From Ardenticatenaceae bacterium (GTDB taxonomy: Bacteria > Chloroflexota > Anaerolineae > Promineifilales > Promineifilaceae), in the NCBI GenBank assembly GCA_020634215.1, contig JACKCD010000042.1, positions 1-50,834 on the forward strand: 50,834 nucleotides of DNA. Direction: 5' to 3'. The notes beneath the pieces are model-generated. The model worked only from the letters and a program-made list of their open reading frames with translations. It ran no database searches and was not told where the DNA came from. This document shows positions 16,802 to 25,600 of this stretch, piece after piece (the stretch's first letter is position 1; each line of letters opens with the position of its first letter). Position numbers and translations under genes: made by a program.

Positions 16802-17446
16802 CTACGGTGCCCAACTGGCTTCTACTCGCTGTTCAGCCTCAGCAGTTGCCGTGTATGGTGGCATAGCAAGCTCAGAAAATTCATCATCAGCATCCCATGG
16901 GTTTTGTGATATGGATAGTGTCCACTTTGTATTTGGATAGGTGTTTTGCGTATGTTCCCCTCCTGGCAGGATTAGAATGCCATCAGTGTAGTTGAATAAT
17001 GGCTGACGTTCACTGTCCCTGTTATACAAATACAGATTTTTGCTTGTACTGTTAACAAAACAGATCGAGATGCTCTTCGCAACCGTAACGTCAAATTCAC
17101 CTTCGTTATCTTCAAAAGACCAAGTATAACTATTCACCGAAAAGTATAGATCGCCACTCTGTGGTACTGTATAGGTTGTTCCATCTCCAACTAGGAATGG
17201 TTCCAGATCACCGACCTTGGCTATTAAAGCGACCGCATTAATGTGAGGAGCTAAGTTACCTAGTTTTCCTGGAAAACTGGTACCGGTGGGGCCGATTTGC
17301 GAGCCACCTTCAGTGTGCCTAACTTTGCCTGTAGCAACAATCTTTATCTCATCTCCCTCATCGAGGTGCATTACCGAATTCCCCCATGGTTGGCTATTAG
17401 AACGTCGCGCAGGAACCTTAAATGTTTGTGGGTTTGAATTTGTCAT
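16802..17446 (-). CDS. LecA-like lectin domain fused to VHL-like domain
   Basis: 214-aa protein without an evident signal peptide. Residues about 8-125 resemble the galactose-binding PA-IL/LecA lectin fold: VPARRSNSQPWGNSV, then GDEIKIVATGKV, IGPTGT, PHINAVALIAKVG, and a final EDNEGEFDVTVAK strand. The corresponding LecA text has GDVITIVAAG, WGPQG, ALVMKIG and NNSGSFSVNI. Residues about 128-210 (ISICFVNSTSKNLYLYNRD ... QNTYPNTKWTLSI) are a divergent VHL-like beta domain. Galactose specificity is not shown; calcium ligands were not checked. The ATG at 17446 has AGGA upstream. Base composition is more AT-rich than the neighbours and there is no palindrome copy, which hints at recent transfer. 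The promoter at 17523-17566 matches that of the preceding operon. Confidence 0.65.
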   Translation of the reverse strand: MTNSNPQTFKVPARRSNSQPWGNSVMHLDEGDEIKIVATGKVRHTEGGSQIGPTGTSFPGKLGNLAPHINAVALIAKVGDLEPFLVGDGTTYTVPQSGDLYFSVNSYTWSFEDNEGEFDVTVAKSISICFVNSTSKNLYLYNRDSERQPLFNYTDGILILPGGEHTQNTYPNTKWTLSISQNPWDADDEFSELAMPPYTATAEAEQRVEASWAP

Positions 17447-17522
17447 AGTAGATGTCCTTTTCCTTTCGGAGTATTAACTTGAAAACCACTGTGTCCTGAA
17501 TGCAAGTTTGAATCATAAGCAC

Positions 17523-17566
17523 AGTATACAAATCAAACGCTTCCAAAACGCTTCCAAAACGCTTCC
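17523..17566 (-). promoter_or_regulatory. SARP-box promoter for the LecA/VHL gene
   Basis: On the minus strand, three perfect GGAAGCG heptamers (17566-17560, 17555-17549, 17544-17538) recur at 11 bp. They are followed after 9 bp by TATACT (17528-17523) as -10. Spacer lengths are identical to those of the 16558-16601 promoter. Likely start near 17516, leader about 70 nt. This is strong evidence for shared control of the two genes. Confidence 0.75.
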
Positions 17567-17593
17567 ACGGGTGCAGGGGCTGGGAACACGGAC

Positions 17594-17599
17594 TATAAT
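17594..17599 (+). promoter_or_regulatory. -10 box TATAAT for the HEIGH metallopeptidase gene
   Basis: Perfect TATAAT without a good -35, followed immediately by a GGAAGCG heptamer (17602-17608). Transcription would start near 17606, leaving a leader of about 67 nt that ends in AGGAG (17661-17665). The divergent three-box array at 17538-17566 lies 28 bp upstream and could act on both genes. Confidence 0.45.
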
Positions 17600-17672
17600 G
17601 TGGAAGCGATTAGGCGAAAGCAACGAACGATAGAGGAGAGCAAAGCACGTTAACCCGCGCAGGAGATGAAAA

Positions 17673-19394
17673 ATGACCCCCAGCAACAACAGCCAAGCAG
17701 AAACATCTTACGGTTTTTTTGATGTTGATTTATGGATGACCCCCATTGATAGCATTGATGACGTTGTTGATACGACCTTCAAAATGATCCAGGAAACCTT
17801 CATTACAATTAACGGTCTCACCGTGCGTGACCTCATGCAAATCATCTACGACGCAGGCGGGAAAGATTACCGCCAACTAGTGGAAGGAATACAAGGGGAA
17901 AACTACGATTCGCTGATTAAACAACTTGACGATGATATAAAAAGCGGACAAGTTACTTTCTGGCATCTAACCAATTTGTTGAAAAGGTTATTAGAATTGC
18001 GGCTTTTACCCTTAAAACCAACGACTGCCCAAAAGGGGCTTCACCTTGATTTTCAGGCAAAACAAGTGCTGTCTCTCTACTCACTATGCAGCACATTAAA
18101 CAACTTCCTATGGAACAAATTCCCCAACCTCATTCCCCAACTGCTCACAAAAGGTACAGAACCCTCATCACCTCCCCCACTCCACCTGCTTCGGGCAAGT
18201 TTCCGGCAGATGTCAATTGATTGTGAGATTATGCAGCGTGCGCTTATCCAACGCCGAGGGCGATTAAACAGCCCCAATTACTACATGATGAGTTCCCAGT
18301 CGTTAGCTCTGTTGATTACCGACAAGCTGGCCTACAAAACGCTGGCACCCTTGCAACATCTGCTGCCTAGCCACCCCCAAATTAGTGTCATTACCTTTTT
18401 CAGTGAAACGACCCATATCCATCACCTGCCCTACTCCGATCAATTCATCTTAGTCGGGATAAGCTACGATTGTGCTCCACCAAATCTCAAAAACGGGGTC
18501 TACGCGCCCAGATTTATAGACAAACATAAAAATCTGCCTACATTTGAATTTATGGCTATTCCTCATGAGATAGGTCACTATATCTACCATCAAGCAAGGC
18601 TGAACAATAACCAATCGTTTGCCAACTTGGAAAGCGGATTTAAAAATAATGCTTATTCTCGCTGGTGTGAGGAAATTTTTGCTGACATGTACGGTTGCCT
18701 GGTTGCTGGCCCGCTTTCGGCTTTGGGTATGCAGGCCTTACTTGCCTACGGCAACCAAGAAAGGCTGTGGCTGGATGATGAAGAACACCCTACACCCTTT
18801 TTACGACCGTTCATCATGTCGGAAATTTTACGTGTATTAAGTGAGCCAGAATCACAAAATTTGCGCGAACCGGACAAGCAGGAACTGGAGCGGTTTCATT
18901 TTGCACAGGTAGCAGACCAGCTTGATGCCAATTGGATAACCTTTTTGCAACAATGCGGCTTTCAGTTGACTGAGGGGGAAAACGGCCGTTTCAGCCACAT
19001 CAAACTTCCCAACAATGCAATGGGAACTTCGGGAGAAGCAATTAACGTTAGCCAGATCATCAAAACGATTCGCCCCATTATGGAAGAATTTGCCAAACAG
19101 CTATTTGCTCATGCGACATTTGCTCCCTGGCAACCTAATCATAATGAGCAAACATTATCGGCCGGCATTCCTTGGAGTCAAGGCAACCTGGCTTCTTTAA
19201 GCGCGTATGATCAGGTTATGGCAGACTTGACCAACATGCAAGCTGCTGGTGCAAGCGTCCCAAACCACATCTTGTTTGATGCCAAAGTCAATTATGCCAA
19301 AACAAGAGCAGCAACTCCCGAGGCCGAGCTACAACTTTGTTTAGACAATTGGGGAGACAGCGGCCCAACTGGTGGCAGCGGCGGCACACATTGA
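17673..19394 (+). CDS. Unrecognised cytoplasmic metallopeptidase-like protein (HEIGH motif)
   Basis: 573 aa, ATG 17673 with AGGAG 7 bp upstream; no signal peptide or membrane helix. A gluzincin-type zinc site is visible: MAIPHEIGHYIYHQA (His 298, Glu 299, His 302), then 30 residues later WCEEIFADMYGCLVAG (Glu 333/334 as third ligand, Asp 338). The N-terminal 250 residues are helical and not recognised. The order HExxH, then EExFAD, recalls peptidases whose second helix starts with E-x-x-A-D. The gene is AT-richer than its neighbours and carries one palindrome (18981). It is divergent from the LecA/VHL gene and shares its control region. Substrate unknown; it could process a product of this locus. 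Confidence 0.6.
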   Translation: MTPSNNSQAETSYGFFDVDLWMTPIDSIDDVVDTTFKMIQETFITINGLTVRDLMQIIYDAGGKDYRQLVEGIQGENYDSLIKQLDDDIKSGQVTFWHLTNLLKRLLELRLLPLKPTTAQKGLHLDFQAKQVLSLYSLCSTLNNFLWNKFPNLIPQLLTKGTEPSSPPPLHLLRASFRQMSIDCEIMQRALIQRRGRLNSPNYYMMSSQSLALLITDKLAYKTLAPLQHLLPSHPQISVITFFSETTHIHHLPYSDQFILVGISYDCAPPNLKNGVYAPRFIDKHKNLPTFEFMAIPHEIGHYIYHQARLNNNQSFANLESGFKNNAYSRWCEEIFADMYGCLVAGPLSALGMQALLAYGNQERLWLDDEEHPTPFLRPFIMSEILRVLSEPESQNLREPDKQELERFHFAQVADQLDANWITFLQQCGFQLTEGENGRFSHIKLPNNAMGTSGEAINVSQIIKTIRPIMEEFAKQLFAHATFAPWQPNHNEQTLSAGIPWSQGNLASLSAYDQVMADLTNMQAAGASVPNHILFDAKVNYAKTRAATPEAELQLCLDNWGDSGPTGGSGGTH

Positions 19395-19397
19395 TCG

Positions 19398-22310
19398 TTA
19401 GGCAAGTCTTTTGGCAAGCTGTGGATCATTCAAATCAGCGTTGATCTGAATGGCTCGCCGTTTAGCGTGGGTGCTTTGGGCAAGCTGACCCATTTCTGAG
19501 TGCAGTTTGTACAGGTAGTAATAGCCATACGCTTGTTCATAACGGTCGCCTAGTTCGGTAAAAATGTCCAGGCTTTCCTCAAAAAGGGGCAAGGCAATGG
19601 TAAGTGCCTCTTTTGCTTGATGTAAAATAGCCAGTTGGGTTTTGACAAGAGCCTGCCAACGCAAACTGCCTAGCTTTTGGAATTGTTCGAGGCAGCTATT
19701 AGCCAAACGCAAGGCATCGTCTAGTTGGTTTCGACGGCGGCACAGCACAATGCGGTCGAATAATACGGCCGCATATTCACCCATATCCTGCATGTTTTGG
19801 CTAATTTGCGTGGCTTCGAGCAAACAACTTTCCGCTTCTTCATAGGCTTCAAATAGGCCGTTGATGCGTCCTAAGTAACGCAACGCCTCGACATAGGTTT
19901 CTGACGGGTCTAATTGGCGCTGGAGTGCAACGGATTGTGACAAATTGGTGTGTGCCGCTTGCAGATCGCCCGTATAGGTGAGTTGGCACAGGGCAATTAA
20001 GTTTAGATTTTTAGCAACACCAAGCCAATCTGCTTCGTCTTGAAAGATAGATTTGGCCGTTTGGAGCAGAGTAAGGGCTTGTTCTGCGCTTCCTTGTTCG
20101 GTTTTAATACGGCCGTTTAAATAATGCACCTGTGCAATTCTTGAGCCATCCTCTTGGCGCATCAAAATCCCCATTGCTTCCGTCAAATGCGTCTCGGCGG
20201 CAGCATAATCATTTAGCTCCGTCTCAATCTCCGCCAGCCTCAGCAAAATTCGGCCCAGCGCAAGCTCGTCTTGCAAGGCGTTGACAGCCACCAGCGCAGC
20301 CGTCAAGCCCGTTCGCATTTCTTGAAAGCGGATTTGTCGGAACCAGGGTTGATCTAGCAGTTGCACAAAGCTGAGGATCATTTGCCACGCTTCAATATGT
20401 TGCGCCATCGTGATAGCAGCAGAAAAGTTGCCCCATTCTGGCTGCAACTGAGTGTAATCGTGACGATAAATAGTGGCATATTGGTAATAGTAATTGACAA
20501 ATGCCCAAGAAACGGCCGTTTTCTCCACCCCCAACTTCTCCGCCGCAAACTGCCGCACCAGACTGTGCATGGCGTACCGCTCACGCTCATGCTGCTGCTG
20601 CAACAGCGACTTCTCACACAGCAAATCCAGATCAAACAGCGTCGCCCCAGCAATTTGGGCAGCGGCAACGGCCGTAAATGAAGTCGGAAAAACCGACAAT
20701 GCCGCCAAAATCGCCTGCTCCTCTGGCTCCAACAGTTGCCACGACGTTTCAAACACCGCCCGCACACTGCGATGGCGCGGGTCTACATCCCGCAGCCGCG
20801 TGCTGAGAAAATCAAGCGAACGGCCGATTTCCGCCACAATCTGCCCCAACGACCGCCGCCGCACCCACGCCGCTGCCAGCCCAATCCCCAGCGGTGAACC
20901 GTCCACCAGTTCACAAATTTGCTGAACTTGGGGAAGATTAACGGCCGTTACCGCAAAATCATCCCGCGCCATCTTCCCCCGCTCGGCAAACAATGCCTCC
21001 GCCATGCCGCCAGGCAGCCCATCCAGCAGCAGCACCGACTCCGCCTGAAAGTTCAGCGGCTCCCGCGACGTTGCCAAAATCGCCACCTGGGGTGCCCGCC
21101 GCAGCCATTCCGGGATAAAACCAAGCTGTTGCAGCACCGTTTCACAGTTGTCCAAAATCAGCAGCAGTTGCTTATCGCGCAAAATCGCCAGCACCTGCTC
21201 CCCCGTTAGCTGCTTTTCCCCCTGCCCCAGCCCCATCGCTTCGCCCACCGCCATTTTAATTTGCTCGGCTTCCCCTGCTAATGGCACAAACCAAACCCCG
21301 TCGGGAAAACTGGCTTGCACCTGCCGCCCCACCTCCACCGCCAGCCGCGTTTTGCCCATGCCCCCTGTGCCCGCAAGCGTGATCAGCCGATAAGTCGGGT
21401 CAACCAGCCGCCGGAGAAGCTGCGCCTGTTCTGTTTCGCGCCCCACAAACAGCCCCGTTGGCAGCGGCAGGTTGTTGGGAAAGGATGAATTAGGAATTAT
21501 GAAGGATGAAACAGAGCCGTTGGCTTTGATGGATTCAAACAAAGAAACCGTTTCGGCTTCGGGTTCCACGCCCAATTCATCCCACAGCACCGTTTGGCAC
21601 TGCTCAAACTGCGCCAGGGCGGCGTTGCGGTCGCCCAGGGCATAGTGGGTTTGCATGATGGCGCGGTGGGCGGCTTCGAGCCACGGTTCTAGCTGGAGCT
21701 GGCGTTGGGCAATGTGGAGAACGGCCGTTAATTCCCCCCGCTCCCACCACACCTCCCGCAGCCACGTCATCGCCGCCAACGCCCGCTGCCCCACATGCTC
21801 CCGCTGCGCCAGCAGCCACGTCTCCCACGTCTCGCTGGGGAAATTCAGCCCCGCCAAAAATTCCCCCCGCACCAGCCCCACCGCCTCTTCCAACTGCGCC
21901 AAACAGGTGGGGCAGCCCGCCAACTGCCGGTGGGCATGGCTTTCCACCGCCGCCAGCAGCCGTTCAAACCGAGTCACGTCCACCTCCATGTCGTCGCCGG
22001 TACGAAGGGTGATTTGTTTGCGATCAATAGCCAGCCACGGCGGACTGGCCTCCTCGTCCCGCACCACACCGCGCAAACGGGTTAGGCGGTTACGCAGGTA
22101 GGTCAGGGCTTCGCTGTCGGGGCGGTCGGGGGCCAGCAGCCCGGCCAGCGTGTCCCGCCGCTGGGCGCGGCCTTGATGGGCGGCCAGATAGGCCAGTAAG
22201 ACTCGTTCGGCATCGGTGCGAAAAACGGCCGTTTCTCCCCCCACCTTCACCTGTAGCGGCCCCAACATCTCAATTTTCAGGGACAACACAACCTCCCAAT
22301 CTCCTCCCAC
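19398..22310 (-). CDS. AfsR-like regulator: BTAD-NB-ARC-TPR (SARP family)
   Basis: 970-aa multidomain activator. Residues about 10-105 form an OmpR/SARP-type winged helix; 105-265 form the bacterial transcriptional activator domain (ending in DELGVEPEAET). An NB-ARC STAND ATPase follows, with P-loop GTGGMGKT (about 312-320) and Walker B LLLILDNCE. The C-terminal half is a TPR-like helical repeat array (from about 650). Such proteins switch conformation with ATP and a ligand or partner, and bind heptamer direct repeats at 11-bp period. Two such arrays stand nearby at 16573-16601 and 17538-17566. The start is uncertain: GTG 22310 lies inside an inverted repeat, and TTG 22286 has GGGAGG upstream. 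Five palindrome-type copies are read mostly as Thr-Ala-Val. It ends 3 bp from the stop of the convergent HEIGH gene. Confidence 0.9.
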   Translation of the reverse strand: MGGDWEVVLSLKIEMLGPLQVKVGGETAVFRTDAERVLLAYLAAHQGRAQRRDTLAGLLAPDRPDSEALTYLRNRLTRLRGVVRDEEASPPWLAIDRKQITLRTGDDMEVDVTRFERLLAAVESHAHRQLAGCPTCLAQLEEAVGLVRGEFLAGLNFPSETWETWLLAQREHVGQRALAAMTWLREVWWERGELTAVLHIAQRQLQLEPWLEAAHRAIMQTHYALGDRNAALAQFEQCQTVLWDELGVEPEAETVSLFESIKANGSVSSFIIPNSSFPNNLPLPTGLFVGRETEQAQLLRRLVDPTYRLITLAGTGGMGKTRLAVEVGRQVQASFPDGVWFVPLAGEAEQIKMAVGEAMGLGQGEKQLTGEQVLAILRDKQLLLILDNCETVLQQLGFIPEWLRRAPQVAILATSREPLNFQAESVLLLDGLPGGMAEALFAERGKMARDDFAVTAVNLPQVQQICELVDGSPLGIGLAAAWVRRRSLGQIVAEIGRSLDFLSTRLRDVDPRHRSVRAVFETSWQLLEPEEQAILAALSVFPTSFTAVAAAQIAGATLFDLDLLCEKSLLQQQHERERYAMHSLVRQFAAEKLGVEKTAVSWAFVNYYYQYATIYRHDYTQLQPEWGNFSAAITMAQHIEAWQMILSFVQLLDQPWFRQIRFQEMRTGLTAALVAVNALQDELALGRILLRLAEIETELNDYAAAETHLTEAMGILMRQEDGSRIAQVHYLNGRIKTEQGSAEQALTLLQTAKSIFQDEADWLGVAKNLNLIALCQLTYTGDLQAAHTNLSQSVALQRQLDPSETYVEALRYLGRINGLFEAYEEAESCLLEATQISQNMQDMGEYAAVLFDRIVLCRRRNQLDDALRLANSCLEQFQKLGSLRWQALVKTQLAILHQAKEALTIALPLFEESLDIFTELGDRYEQAYGYYYLYKLHSEMGQLAQSTHAKRRAIQINADLNDPQLAKRLA

Positions 22311-22349
22311 AGCGCACCCAAAACGCCCTCCGCTTGGGTGCGCTGTGGG
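22306..22349. promoter_or_regulatory. Perfect 16-bp inverted repeat between regulator and small peptide gene
   Basis: CCCACAGCGCACCCAA (22306-22321) and its complement (22334-22349) are 12 bp apart. They lie at the start of the minus-strand regulator and upstream of the plus-strand peptide gene. This could be an autoregulatory operator for both divergent genes or a dispersed hairpin. Confidence 0.5.
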
Positions 22350-22433
22350 TGCGAACCCTCCCTAAAGTGTGGTCATCAGCACGGCTCACACAGAGCCACC
22401 AAAACAAATCACCATTTTTTAAGGAGACATCTC

Positions 22434-22547
22434 ATGAAACAGTTCAAATCTTGGAAAACCGCTACCCTTGCCGCCCTCTTGCCCCTGCTCATCGCCTTGC
22501 AACCTGCCATCACCTATGCCTGTAGTGGTGCCCACTCAGGCTGCTAA
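22434..22547 (+). CDS. 37-aa secreted peptide precursor, candidate signal peptide/pheromone
   Basis: A 38-codon gene with a strong ribosome site (AAGGAG, 22421-22426) and ATG 7 bp later. The product has a basic start (MKQFKSWK), a hydrophobic core (LAALLPLLIALQPAI) and a signal-peptidase-like TYA site. It leaves an 8-residue Cys-flanked tail, CSGAHSGC, that could close into a disulfide loop. It lies between two AfsR-like regulators whose TPR arrays might bind peptides, and a strong hairpin follows 12 bp after the stop. No homologue is recognised. It could be an exported peptide signal or an AfsS-like small effector; it might also be a lipoprotein-like remnant, but the residues before Cys do not fit a lipobox. 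Confidence 0.6.
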   Translation: MKQFKSWKTATLAALLPLLIALQPAITYACSGAHSGC

Positions 22548-22558
22548 ACAATCTAGCT

Positions 22559-22590
22559 TGTAGTTTCAAGGCATGTGCCTTGAAACTACA
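22559..22590. repeat. Hairpin, 15-bp perfect arms, after the peptide gene
   Basis: TGTAGTTTCAAGGCA and its complement flank a TG loop. It is placed as a 3' hairpin for the 37-aa peptide mRNA. No T-run follows on the plus strand. Confidence 0.7.
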
Positions 22591-22666
22591 TACCTTCACT
22601 ATACAAGCCTGCTGGTTTTAAGATTGGGCTGAATAGTAGGTTCGTTTACGCCTCCATAGGGCATCT

Positions 22667-25600
22667 TCAAATAGGTACAGTCGCATTCGCACGTTCAAGC
22701 AACTGTTGATTCTGTAGCACTTTTGCTAAAGCAACCGCTTCCGTACTGGATTGCCTTGCCCGATCTTTGTCAATCCCGCGCCAAAATGCCGCCATTCCAA
22801 TCAATATCTCACACTCAGCACCCTGTAGATTACTTTGTCGTGCCGTTTCCAGTGCTTGCATATACAAAGCTTCAGATCGCTCAAGGTTTCCCCTGACGCT
22901 TTCGGTCTCAGCCAAATCAAGCATGGCAGTCGCTGTCAAAGATGGATTCCCGATAGCCTCCGAAATTTTCAGCCCCTGCATCAGATTTTCAGTCGCCAAG
23001 GCAGTTTCACCCAAAAGACGATAATTCTTGCCGAGGTTTGTGTAAAGATGCCCTTGTGCAACCAGATCTCCCCTTGCTTTGGCAAACTCAAGCCCAAGCT
23101 GCAAATAATATTGCGCCCCATTATAGTCACCTTGTGTTGTGGCAATCATGCTAAGATTATTGAGCAACAACGATTGTAAGGCATGATTATCTATTTGGTT
23201 ACAGAGAGCCAAGGCTTGTTCCATTGCCTGTTGAGCAGCGGGCAACTCCCCCTGATGATAGCAAACAAGACCTATGCTGTTCAAGCTGCCGCAAAGAGCC
23301 TGGGCGTTGTCTAGCGTTTGCCAAGCCGCGCAAGCCTGCTGCAAATGGTCATGGGCAGCAGCATAGCGGGTTTGGATGTCGTTGATGATGCCCAAATGAT
23401 GGTGACACCAGCCGATAATCAGCGTCGCATCCAGAGCATGAGCCAAATCGAGAGCGTGGGAAAGCCTGTTTTCCGATGCTTCATACTCCCCCAGCCGCCA
23501 CAGTGCTTCGCCCCACAGCACCAGCCCCATCCCTTCTGCCCAGCGGTCTGAGCCACCTGCCGCCAACTGCAACGCCGTTTTCACCGACTGAATCGCCGGC
23601 CGACAACGCCCCAGCCGATTTTGAAACCGCGCCAGCTCCAGCCCAGCACGAATTGCCAGCGCCACACCGTCGTCTCCCCACGCCGTCGCCGTGCGGACGG
23701 TCATTTGCATCACCGCCTCCGCCTCATGCGACAATCCCCGCAGCTGGTAATAAATTGAAAAAGGGGTGAGTGCCGCCAGCAGCGTCACCTTGCGCCCAGC
23801 CAAACCCGTTTGCCACGCCAGCCGCACATTGTCAACGTCGGGTTGAATGAGCGCTATCACCTCCTGCGGCGCACTTTTTTGCAGCGGCTCCGCGTACTGA
23901 GCCAGCCAGTTGAGATAGTAATCGGCGTGTTGGGGCAGGGTTTGGTCAGTGGGGGGGCATTTTTCCGCCGCATATGCTCGCACCACGGCATGGAGGGCGT
24001 AGCGGTCGGTCGCCGCGTCATACGCCAGCAGCGACTTGTCGCCCAGCGCGGCAAGCTGCGGCTCATCGGCAGCGGCAATGTGCTGCGCCGCCGCCGCCGT
24101 AAAGCCACCACGAAAAACAGACAACCGTGCCAAACAGGCCTGCAATTCAGGGGTCAAGGTACGCCACGACATGGCAAAAACAACGTGCAGGGCGCGGTGG
24201 CGCGGCTCTACGTCGCGCAGCGAGGTAGTAAGCGAATCAAATCCCTTGTCCAGCCGGTTGGCAATGGCTTGGCAGGTGGTGCGGCGCGTCAGAGCTGCCG
24301 CTAATTCAATTGCCAGCGGCAGCCCTTCGACCAAACGGCAAATGTGGCGAACGGCCGTTAATTCCCCCGCCGCCATCTCCCCCCGCTGCTGCTGCGCCCA
24401 CCGCGCCGCAAACAGGTCTACCGCGTCACAACGCTGCTCATCACTATCGCTGGCAGGATAGGTTAACCCGGTTAGGGCAACAATCCACTCCGCTTGCAGC
24501 CCCAACATCTCCCGCGAGGTGGCAATGAGTTGCACCTGTTCACACTGCTGCAAAATGTCAAGAACGATGGGTACCCCTGACAGCAGGTGTTCAAAATTAT
24601 CCAGCACCAGCAGCATTTGTTTGTGCCGCAAATGGTTCAGCAGTTGCTCGGCCGGGGTGGTTGAACCCGTTAGCCGCAGATCAAGAGCAGTGGCGATTTC
24701 GACGGCAATGGCTTCGGCCAGATCGTCATCGTCGGGGTCAAGGTCGGCCAATTCCACCAGCCAAACGCCGTCGCGGTATTGCCCCAGGCGGCTGCGGGCG
24801 ATGGTGCTGGCAAGACGGGTTTTGCCCGCCCCCCCCTGCCCGATGAGGGTGACAAGGCGGCACCAGGGCTGATCCAGGCGAGTATGGATTTCTTGCTGGG
24901 CCGTTTCGCGGCCAAAGAATTGATCGTGTGGAGCGGGGAGGTTGTGACGAACGGCCGTTACCCGACTCAACACCACAGGCGACAGGACAACATCCTTCAC
25001 CAACGCCGTCATCGCCGCCGGTGGCGCAACACCCAGCTCCATTTTCAGCAACTGGACGCAGTGATCATAATGCGCCATCGCCTCACGCACGTTGCCCGCT
25101 TCCAGCAGCAGCCGAATCAGCAGCGTGTGCGCCGATTCATCCAGCTCATCCATTTGCAACCAGCGGCGAGCCGTGGCGATGCCATAGGCAACGTCTCCCG
25201 TGGACAGCGCATATTGCCCCAATTTATCATAGGCGGCGACCACCTGGCGGTGGATATGTTCGCGTGTGACCAGCACCCAGTCGTTGAACTGTGGGGAATC
25301 GGGCAGGTGGAAACCAGCCAGAAAGTCACCCTGGTAGCTCTCCAACGTTTGCTGCAGGAGGGTCGCTGTTTCGGATGAGTCAATTGTCCCCATGTTTGTC
25401 AGGGTCTCCAACAGCCTGACCGAATCAGGCTGTTGTCCGGTCTCTGGGGCAAATGACACCGATGTGCGCGTGGCAATGAACTTGTCGCCCACTTGTTTAC
25501 GCAGGCGAGCCAGCACGGTGCGTAAATTGCTAAGTGCCTGTTTGGTTGAACGGCCGTTCCACAGCAATTCGGCCAAAAAATCACGCGGCTGCACTTGGCC

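Noticed and set aside
17538..17566. CGCTTCC array as upstream activator site only for the plus-strand HEIGH gene
   Set aside because: Distance to its TATAAT is 27 bp, whereas on the minus strand the 9-bp spacing to TATACT matches the second promoter exactly; minus-strand control is favoured, though shared control is possible.
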